Source of the DNA: Bacteroidales bacterium UBA3856
Lineage (GTDB): Bacteria > Bacteroidota > Bacteroidia > Bacteroidales > UBA932
Length of the DNA stretch: 5,285 nt
Reading direction: 5' to 3'
Assembly: GCA_002392525.1 (NCBI GenBank)
Contig: DGHE01000199.1
Coordinates: forward strand, 915 to 6,199
This document shows positions 1-4,728 of this stretch, in pieces. Numbering within the stretch: position 1 is the first letter of the stretch; each line of letters opens with the position of its first letter. The position numbers and the translations under genes are program-made. The notes under the pieces were generated by a model. The model was given only the letters and a program-made list of their open reading frames with translations. It was not told the origin of the DNA and searched no databases.

Positions 1-2
1 CC

Positions 3-251
<249 letters not shown>

Positions 252-279
252 CGGATTTGTCCAGCCCAAAGACCCTCTG

Positions 280-296
280 AGGGGGCTCTGCCCCCT
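280..296 (+). terminator. G/C hairpin after lysS, possible terminator or dispersed palindrome
   Basis: Six G/C pairs (281-286 GGGGGC with 290-295 GCCCCC) plus an A-T pair at the base close a 3-nt loop, 30 bp after the lysS stop. It is followed by TTAAAAA and not a T-run, so as an intrinsic terminator it is poor. A second CCCCC at 303-307 could compete for the same G-run. A 7-bp hairpin (322-328 GCAAATC with 333-339 GATTTGC, loop TGAT) follows before the next gene. The gap may be a chain of small palindromic repeats with terminator activity as a by-product; which applies cannot be told from one copy. Confidence 0.4.
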
Positions 297-360
297 TAAA
301 AACCCCCGAGGCTTCCGGCCTGCAAATCTGATGATTTGCTTTGTCCCTTGAAAAACGGAA

Positions 361-1176
361 ATGCGAAAAGAGACTGTCACATCGGCCCAGAACCCGAAAA
401 TCAAGAATCTGCTCCTTCTGCAGGAAAAATCCAAAGTGCGGCGGGAGCAGGGTCTTTTTGTGGTGGAAGGCCGGCGTGAGCTGGAGCACTGCCTGGAGGG
501 CGGTTTCACGGTCAAAACGCTGTTCTACTGCCCGGAAATCATAGATCCTTCGTCGGTCTTCGAACTCTGTCATTCTGAGCGCAGCGAAGAATCTCTTCTC
601 ATTGAAATTCCCTTAGAGCTTTACCGGAAAGTCGCCTACCGGGAAAGCACGGAGGGCATTATCGCCGAAGTAGCTTATAAGTCACTGACGCTGGAAGACC
701 TTCACCTGCCGGAGAACCCGCTCATCGTGGTGCTGGAGAGCGTGGAAAAGCCCGGCAACCTGGGAGCAGTGCTTCGCAGCGCCGATGCTGCCGGAGCCGA
801 TGCCGTCCTCATCGGAGACCCTCTCACGGACCTTTATAACCCCAATCTCATCCGGGCGTCCATCGGCGCGGTGTTCACCGTACCTGTGGTCGCGGCACCA
901 TCGGCCCAGATCATTTCCTTCCTCCGGGAGCGGAACATCCAAATCCTGACAGCGCAGCTGCAGGACTCCTCCCTTTATTACGATGTGGACATGCGCCGCG
1001 GCACCGCCATCGTGATGGGCACCGAAAGCACCGGCCTCACGGACATCTGGCGCAAGGCCGCCACCGCCCACATCCGCATTCCCATGCTGGGGCGCCTGGA
1101 CAGCCTCAACGTTTCTGTATCGGCCGCCATCCTGCTGTTCGAAGCCGTCCGGCAGCGCGTGGAGATAACACACTGA
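361..1176 (+). CDS. TrmH/SpoU-family 2'-O-ribose RNA methyltransferase
   Basis: A 271-residue SPOUT-class methyltransferase that should transfer a methyl group from S-adenosylmethionine to a ribose 2'-OH in rRNA or tRNA. Residues about 1-105 form the SpoU substrate-binding domain (SAQNPKIKNLLLL, then FVVEGRRELEHCLE). Residues about 120-265 form the knotted SpoU domain with all three motifs: motif 1 ESVEKPGNLGAVLRSADAAG (N133, G135, R139), motif 2 VMGTESTGLT (E222) and motif 3 IPMLGRLDSLNVSVSAA (240-255). The ATG at 361 fits the family N-terminus. There is no Shine-Dalgarno; the region just upstream is A-rich, and a one-mismatch TTGCTTTG (336-343) resembles the Bacteroidetes -7 box. Oddity: residues about 62-79 are encoded by a palindromic repeat, giving HSERSEES in the variable stretch between FYCPEI and the ELYRKVAYR segment. 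The exact RNA target is unknown; annotations such as RlmB or TsnR-like would be guesses. Confidence 0.92.
   Translation: MRKETVTSAQNPKIKNLLLLQEKSKVRREQGLFVVEGRRELEHCLEGGFTVKTLFYCPEIIDPSSVFELCHSERSEESLLIEIPLELYRKVAYRESTEGIIAEVAYKSLTLEDLHLPENPLIVVLESVEKPGNLGAVLRSADAAGADAVLIGDPLTDLYNPNLIRASIGAVFTVPVVAAPSAQIISFLRERNIQILTAQLQDSSLYYDVDMRRGTAIVMGTESTGLTDIWRKAATAHIRIPMLGRLDSLNVSVSAAILLFEAVRQRVEITH
543..595 (+). repeat. Dispersed palindromic repeat embedded in frame in the methyltransferase gene
   Basis: The core at about 569-595 encodes CHSERSEES and matches, from memory, a very common dispersed bacterial repeat whose core contains CATTCTGAGCG-AGCGAAGAATC. A diverged opposite arm lies to the left: AGATCCTTCG (543-552) pairs with CGAAGAATCT (585-594) at 9 of 10 positions. 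Smaller palindromes lie in the core, ATTCT (572-576) with AGAAT (588-592) around CGC-A-GCG (580-586). The reading frame passes through without a stop, and conserved methyltransferase sequence resumes on both sides. Whether it was inserted or replaced an original linker needs comparison with homologues. Confidence 0.75.
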
Positions 1177-1180
1177 CTTA

Positions 1181-1275
1181 CAGCATGTAGCGTGGCGCTT
1201 AAACAGATGAATACTAAATGATTAGCACAACTGACGGGTATGCTTTTCATACCCGTCAGTTGTGCTAACATGCTG
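1181..1275. repeat. Alternative 8-bp outer stem around the palindrome
   Basis: CAGCATGT (1181-1188) is the exact reverse complement of ACATGCTG (1268-1275). It also encloses the 21-bp hairpin, but it competes with the 1187-1304 outer stem for bases 1187-1188 and with the core for base 1268. The two outer pairings are nearly mutually exclusive, so a transcript could have two alternative folds, or one pairing may be coincidental. Confidence 0.5.
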
Positions 1276-1304
1276 ATTATTAACGAATTAATCGCCACGG
1301 CTAC
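1187..1304. repeat. Nested long palindrome between convergent genes (terminator, structured RNA or MITE-like element)
   Basis: The core is a perfect 21-bp inverted repeat, 1222-1242 with 1248-1268, around the loop CTTTT (1243-1247). Beyond a single bulged A (1221), three more pairs form (1218-1220 with 1269-1271). An outer stem pairs GTAGCGTGGCG (1187-1197) with CGCCACGGCTAC (1293-1304): 11 pairs and one bulged G, then a mismatch and TTAA (1199-1202) with TTAA (1288-1291). AATA (1210-1213) can also pair with TATT (1278-1281). The whole 118-bp block can therefore fold as one long interrupted hairpin on either strand. It lies between the ends of two convergent genes, so a bidirectional terminator is the simplest role, although no T-run follows either arm. 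CAT flanks both ends (1184-1186, 1305-1307), which would suit a small inserted element but is short enough to be chance. Confidence 0.85.
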
Positions 1305-1393
1305 CATTGGAAAAAGCCCACTAGCACCCCGATGGCGCCTGTCCGTAAACCGTAGAATACTATATAACAACTAGTTACATCCACAGCCAAGAA
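1305..1393. other. Non-coding spacer without recognised features
   Basis: No gene, tRNA or promoter is recognisable. The stretch is less GC-rich than its neighbours, with ACTATATAACAACTAGTTAC around 1359-1378 containing the 8-bp palindrome AACTAGTT (1369-1376). I see nothing else supportable here. Confidence 0.5.
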
Positions 1394-1437
1394 CGGCCGC
1401 GCAACCGTAAGCAGCCCCGCGCAACCCCGCGCGGCCG
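1394..1437 (-). terminator. GC-rich repeat and hairpin just after the COG2426 gene
   Basis: CGGCCGCGC (1394-1402) pairs perfectly with GCGCGGCCG (1429-1437), making a 9-bp all-G/C stem with a 26-nt loop that ends one base before the minus-strand stop codon. CCGCGCAACC is repeated exactly at 1397-1406 and 1417-1426 (20-bp period), and CCGCGC recurs at 1427-1432. On the minus strand the distal arm is followed by TTCTTGG, too few T residues for a clear intrinsic terminator. The position suggests a 3'-end role for the kinase/COG2426 transcript; the large loop makes this uncertain. Confidence 0.4.
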
Positions 1438-1911
1438 CTATTTCACCAGGGAGATGGCTCCGAAAACGCCGAGGGAGAGGACGACCATGATGGCGCCGGC
1501 AAGGAGGATGCCGAGGAGAACGTAGAGGACGCTCTTACGGAAGTCCATGTTGAGGATGCTGGCGGCGAGGGTTCCGGTCCAGGCGCCGGTGCCGGGGACG
1601 GGAATGCCCACGAACAGCAGCAGGGCCCAGTAGAGGCCCTTACCGGCTTTGGCTTCCAGCTGACGTCCGCCTTTTTCACCTTTTTCCAGGCACCAGCGGC
1701 AGATACCGCCGATGTAGCGCCGGTCACGGCCCCACTCCAGGAAACGGCGGGCGAACAGGAAGATGAGCGGCACGGGAATCATGTTGCCCGCGACGGAAAC
1801 CAGGATGGAGGGGATAACGGGAAGCCCCATGCCCACAGCCACGGGAATGGCGCCGCGCAGTTCAATAAGCGGTACCATGGAAATAAAAAAGATGATCAGG
1901 AATTTCTTCAT
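1438..1911 (-). CDS. COG2426 family small multidrug-export-like membrane protein
   Basis: A 157-residue integral inner-membrane protein of the Sm_multidrug_ex family (PF06695, COG2426). The family label implies export of small toxic compounds, but the substrate and mechanism are poorly established. The two signature segments are present: PLIELRGAIPVAVGMGLP (14-31) and IPVPGTGAWTGTLAAS (103-118), each with conserved Pro/Gly and the first with a buried Glu-Leu-Arg. Hydrophobic stretches lie at about 3-16, 20-56, 92-119 and 128-155. A basic and polar cytoplasmic-type loop spans about 57-92 (RRFLEWGRDRRYIGG, EKGEKGGRQLEAKAGKG). Length is typical of the family. Its ATG overlaps the TGA of the upstream kinase gene (ATGA at 1911-1908), so the two are probably co-transcribed and translationally coupled. 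There is no recognised functional link between the two products. The stop is TAG at 1440-1438. Confidence 0.88.
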   Translation of the reverse strand: MKKFLIIFFISMVPLIELRGAIPVAVGMGLPVIPSILVSVAGNMIPVPLIFLFARRFLEWGRDRRYIGGICRWCLEKGEKGGRQLEAKAGKGLYWALLLFVGIPVPGTGAWTGTLAASILNMDFRKSVLYVLLGILLAGAIMVVLSLGVFGAISLVK

Positions 1912-2912
1912 TGGGCAGAGGATGTATGGGCGGCAATGAGCGCCTTGATCTCTTCCTTGGCCGTGCGCCAGCGGGGAATATCAATCTTGGTGCCGATAAC
2001 CTCCACCACCTTGGCGGCAATGATGGAACCCACTTCTCCGCAGACGCGCAGCGGCATGCCCAGGGAGTGAGCATAGAGGAAACCGGCCGCGTAGGTATCT
2101 CCCGCACCGGTGGCATCCACAGGCGTGGCCGGCCAGGGCTCGATGAAGTGGTACTCGTCTCCGGAACGCACCATGGAACCGGCCTTGCCCACTTTCACCA
2201 CGGCAATCTTGCAATACTTGGAGAGTTCCACGATGGCCTCCTGCGGCTCCAGTTTGGTAAAGGCCTTGGCTTCGCTCTCGTTGGCAAAGACAATGTCCAC
2301 GTAGTTTTCTACCAGGTTGTGGAAGAAGGCATCGTTGGATTCCACCACATTGTAGGATGCCATGTCGATGGAAATGATGCAGCCGGCCTCTTTGGCCAGC
2401 TTGGCTGCCCGGGAGATAAGCTCTTGATTCTGCACCAGGTAGCCCTCAATGTGGAAGTAGTCGTATCCTTCAAAGAAGTGGGGATTGAGGTCTTCGGGAC
2501 CCAGTTCCAGCGTAGCGCCCATGTAGTCGGCGAAGGTGCGCTCGGCGTTGGCCCCCGTGATAAACACCATGCAACGGCCGCTGGACTTTTTGCTGTAGAG
2601 CATCTGGGCCTTGACGCCGTACTGCTCCATGGTGCTCTTGAAAAGGTTGCCCAGGTCGTCGTTGCCTATCTTTCCGAGGAAGGCCGACGGCATTCCGAAA
2701 ATGGCCGTACACGTGATGGTATTGGCTGCACTCCCGCCCGGAACGTACTTGACGCCATAGTTCTTGAGCTCTTCCCAGATACGGTCTCCGGTTTCCATGT
2801 CCACATGCTGCATGCTGCCCAGCGGAAGATGGAATTTACGAAGGAGGGCGTCGTCCGGAAGGACGGCCAGGATGTCGGTAAGCGCGTTGCCGATGCCAAG
2901 GATAGATTTCAT
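1908..2912 (-). CDS. PfkB-family kinase, adenosine-kinase-like
   Basis: A 334-residue cytoplasmic kinase of the ribokinase/PfkB superfamily, which transfers the ATP gamma-phosphate to a sugar or nucleoside hydroxyl. The N-terminal GIGNALTDILA (6-16) holds the substrate-binding Asp. PfkB signature 1 is at PGGSAANTI (58-66). FANESEA (209-215) is the NxxE magnesium/phosphate motif. PfkB signature 2, DATGAGDTYAAGF (266-278), contains the anion hole and catalytic base D272. Length matches bacterial members annotated as adenosine kinase, the usual name for this Bacteroidetes group; fructokinase or ribokinase activity cannot be excluded. A longer frame reaches back to 2969, but the ATG at 2912 is chosen because the family N-terminus (MKSILGIGN) starts there and a TATCTTTG box lies 5 bases upstream. 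It is the first gene of a pair with the COG2426 gene, which it overlaps by 4 nt. Confidence 0.9.
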   Translation of the reverse strand: MKSILGIGNALTDILAVLPDDALLRKFHLPLGSMQHVDMETGDRIWEELKNYGVKYVPGGSAANTITCTAIFGMPSAFLGKIGNDDLGNLFKSTMEQYGVKAQMLYSKKSSGRCMVFITGANAERTFADYMGATLELGPEDLNPHFFEGYDYFHIEGYLVQNQELISRAAKLAKEAGCIISIDMASYNVVESNDAFFHNLVENYVDIVFANESEAKAFTKLEPQEAIVELSKYCKIAVVKVGKAGSMVRSGDEYHFIEPWPATPVDATGAGDTYAAGFLYAHSLGMPLRVCGEVGSIIAAKVVEVIGTKIDIPRWRTAKEEIKALIAAHTSSAQ

Positions 2913-2916
2913 AGCG

Positions 2917-2924
2917 CAAAGATA
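2917..2924 (-). promoter_or_regulatory. Bacteroidetes-type -7 box for the kinase/COG2426 pair
   Basis: On the minus strand the sequence is TATCTTTG, an exact match to the Bacteroidetes TAnnTTTG -7 element, followed by GCGCT and the ATG. Transcription would begin at or within a few bases of the start codon, predicting a leaderless or nearly leaderless mRNA. No clear TTTG or TTG -33 element is visible at the expected distance upstream. Confidence 0.7.
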
Positions 2925-2947
2925 CCCAATATTTACGGATTTTCCAT

Positions 2948-2955
2948 TACCTTTG
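2948..2955 (+). promoter_or_regulatory. Bacteroidetes-type -7 box for the UPF0104/aroE pair
   Basis: TACCTTTG is an exact TAnnTTTG match, followed by CAGAGT and the ATG at 2962, again placing the likely start of transcription at or near the start codon. Only 23 bp separate it from the oppositely oriented box at 2917-2924, so the two polymerase footprints must overlap. A convincing -33 element is not seen. Confidence 0.7.
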
Positions 2956-2961
2956 CAGAGT

Positions 2962-3972
2962 ATGGACAAGAAAACGAAAAATATCCTCAGCTACGCTTTC
3001 TGGACGCTGGTGGCCGGTCTCCTCATCTGGTTCTGCCTCCGGGCCGTGGACTGGGCGCAGTTCTCGGAGGCCCTGATGGCCTGCCGGTGGGAGTACATCC
3101 TCCTGTCCATGCTCCTCGGCGTCGCCGTCTTCTACATCCGCGGCATCCGATGGAAAATGCTGCTGGAGCCGTTCGATCCTTCCACATCGGCCATCACCAC
3201 CTTTAACGCCTACAACATCTGCATGGCGGTGAACCTGGTGCTGCCGCGTGCCGGAGAGGTGGCCAAGCTGGGCTACGTAGTCCGCCACTCGGCCGTGGGA
3301 GAGGACGGGAAACGCCTTCTCACCTTTGACAAGGCGCTGGGAACCCTCCTCGTGGAGCGCGTGTGGGACGCCCTCGTCACCCTGGGCATGGGCGCGGTGC
3401 TCCTCCTTGTGAAGTGGGCCGATTTTGGCCCGTACCTTCAGGAAGCCCTTGCGGGCATGGGAATCGGCCAGGGACTCTGGTGGGGCATGGGCCTTGCGGC
3501 TGCCGCCCTTGCGGCCCTCGTCGTCCTTGCCTGGAAACTGCGCGAAAACGGCGGTATCTGGGGGAAAGTATGGGGCTTTCTCACGGGCATCGGCCGCGGG
3601 CTCCTGTCTTTCCGGCACATGAAGCATGCCTGGCTGTTTTTCCTCCATACGGCCGTTATCTGGGTCATCTACTGGATCATGAGCGCCAGCATCATCTGGG
3701 CCCTCCAGGATGTCCCCGCATTCACCGGCCTTACCCTCACCGACGCCTTCTTCCTCATGATCGCCGGCAGCATCAGTTCGGTGGTCCCCGTGCCCGGCGG
3801 CTTCGGCGCCTACCACGGCGTAGTGGCCGGAGCCCTGCACAGCATCTGGAAACTGCCGGTGTCGACGGGCATGGTCTACGCCACGCTCAACCACGAGTCA
3901 CAGGTGCTTACGCAGGCCCTGGCCGGCCTGGCCTCCTATATCCACGAGAGTTTTATCCGCCGCGCAGAATGA
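2962..3972 (+). CDS. UPF0104 / lysylphosphatidylglycerol synthase TM-domain family membrane protein
   Basis: A 336-residue polytopic inner-membrane protein of the LPG_synthase_TM family (PF03706, COG0392). This domain is related to the flippase half of MprF but stands alone here, with no cytosolic aminoacyl-transferase domain. Family landmarks are RGIRWKMLL (60-68), NLVLPRAGEVAKLGYV (91-106), a LLVERVWD segment (129-136) and VPVPGGFGAYHGVVAGA (275-291). About seven to eight membrane helices are likely, near residues 8-26, 45-60, 128-151, 172-191, 222-248, 260-292 and 297-325. Lipid flipping or export is an inference from the family; the substrate is unknown. A longer open frame extends upstream to 2764, but that part is antisense to the kinase gene and does not look like protein. 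The ATG at 2962, six bases after TACCTTTG, is preferred. The TGA overlaps the aroE start by 4 nt. Confidence 0.9.
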   Translation: MDKKTKNILSYAFWTLVAGLLIWFCLRAVDWAQFSEALMACRWEYILLSMLLGVAVFYIRGIRWKMLLEPFDPSTSAITTFNAYNICMAVNLVLPRAGEVAKLGYVVRHSAVGEDGKRLLTFDKALGTLLVERVWDALVTLGMGAVLLLVKWADFGPYLQEALAGMGIGQGLWWGMGLAAAALAALVVLAWKLRENGGIWGKVWGFLTGIGRGLLSFRHMKHAWLFFLHTAVIWVIYWIMSASIIWALQDVPAFTGLTLTDAFFLMIAGSISSVVPVPGGFGAYHGVVAGALHSIWKLPVSTGMVYATLNHESQVLTQALAGLASYIHESFIRRAE

Positions 3973-4682
3973 AATTCGCCCTCATCGGACATCCCGTTGC
4001 AGGCTCGCTGAGTCCGCGCCTTGTGGCCGCCGCCTATGACGGCCGGCATACGTACGACCTCCTGGACTTCGAGCATTTCGAAGATGCCTGGAAGGCTTTT
4101 ACAGAGGGTTACGACGGCATCAACGTCACCGCACCCTTCAAACAGGACGCCTTTGCCCGCGTGGACGTCCTCTCGCCCCAGGCCCGGGCAACCGGCGCCG
4201 TAAACCTGGTCACCCGCAGCTCCCGCGGCTTCGTGGGATACAACACCGACGTAGACGGCGTCCTCATGGCCCTTCGCGAGACCGGCCTCTCCTTTGCCGA
4301 TGCCCTTGTAGTGGGAACCGGCGGTGCCGCAAGGGCTGCCGTGCATGCGGCGCAGCTCCTCGGATGCAAGGTCACCGTAACCGGACGGTCACTGGAAAAA
4401 GCGGCAGCACTCGGATGCCCCGCGGTGCCGCTCCCGGAGGCCGGAACCCTTCGGCCAGACGTCATCCTCTACACCCTCCCGGGCCGGGTGCCCGTTCCGG
4501 AAGGACTTCCCCTCACGGACGCCGTCGTGCTGGAGGCCGAATACCGCATCCCGCAGCTTGCCGATATTCCCTGCCGGCAGTACGTGAGCGGCCGCCGATG
4601 GATGCTGGGCCAGGCCTATGCCGGCTACAGCCTTTTCACCGGTGAAGAGCCGTCACTTGAAAAAATGTCAAAAGTTTTGTAA
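3969..4682 (+). CDS. aroE: Shikimate dehydrogenase
   Basis: A 237-residue enzyme that reduces 3-dehydroshikimate to shikimate with NADPH, the fourth step toward chorismate and aromatic amino acids. The N-terminal substrate domain has GHPVAGSLSP (7-16) with the substrate-binding serines S13 and S15, GINVTAPFKQ (50-59) with catalytic K58, GAVNLV (76-81) with N79, and GYNTDVDG (90-97) with catalytic D94. The NADP domain has the glycine loop VVGTGGAARAA (114-124), followed by VTGRSLEKA with the arginine expected to contact the NADP 2'-phosphate. Q215 near the C-terminus fits the conserved substrate-contacting Gln, followed by YSLFTG. The protein is short for the family (E. coli is about 270) but in line with Bacteroidetes members. 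The usual His of the HSxSP motif is Gly (G12). The start overlaps the UPF0104 stop (ATGA), implying coupling. The frame stays open back to 3363, but this is not coding. Confidence 0.93.
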   Translation: MKFALIGHPVAGSLSPRLVAAAYDGRHTYDLLDFEHFEDAWKAFTEGYDGINVTAPFKQDAFARVDVLSPQARATGAVNLVTRSSRGFVGYNTDVDGVLMALRETGLSFADALVVGTGGAARAAVHAAQLLGCKVTVTGRSLEKAAALGCPAVPLPEAGTLRPDVILYTLPGRVPVPEGLPLTDAVVLEAEYRIPQLADIPCRQYVSGRRWMLGQAYAGYSLFTGEEPSLEKMSKVL

Positions 4683-4728
4683 CTTGGCTTGGCGTTTACA
4701 GGACGTCAGAATTTAACATTTATCTATT

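Noticed and set aside
1222..1268. An integron attC site, because the arms contain GCACAAC and GTTGTGC.
   Set aside because: Neither matches RYYYAAC/GTTRRRY fully, the stem is perfect with no extrahelical bases to set strand choice, and no integrase or cassette array is nearby.
1218..1268. A 16-codon small ORF lying exactly over the hairpin.
   Set aside because: It is too short to judge and its sequence is fully explained by the inverted repeat; no start signal or conservation evidence is available.
978..1370. Minus-strand open frame across the methyltransferase 3' end and the palindrome.
   Set aside because: It relies on a rare start codon, overlaps conserved motif 2 and 3 codons on the other strand, and has no recognisable protein features.
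1177..1437. A tRNA or CRISPR array in the convergent gap.
   Set aside because: No T-loop or CCA-type acceptor pattern is seen, and the repeats are inverted or GC-rich short units, not regularly spaced direct repeats with unique spacers.
2913..2969. A 19-residue N-terminal extension of the PfkB kinase starting at 2969.
   Set aside because: It would begin inside the divergent gene and span the TATCTTTG promoter box; the family N-terminus matches the ATG at 2912.
1911..3206. Plus-strand open frame of 431 codons running opposite the kinase gene.
   Set aside because: It is antisense to a kinase with all its motifs, shows no recognisable domain, and its His/Gly/Val-rich composition is that expected from reading a GC-rich gene backwards.
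2947..3894. Minus-strand open frame of 315 codons opposite the UPF0104 gene.
   Set aside because: It is very rich in Gly, Asp, Glu, His and Arg, has no family motif, and mirrors a clear membrane-protein gene; a shadow frame.
3363..3968. Possible N-terminal fusion to AroE, since the frame is open 606 bp upstream.
   Set aside because: The extension overlaps the UPF0104 gene in another frame and is Arg/Pro/His-rich without domain features. The AroE family N-terminus starts exactly at the ATG at 3969.
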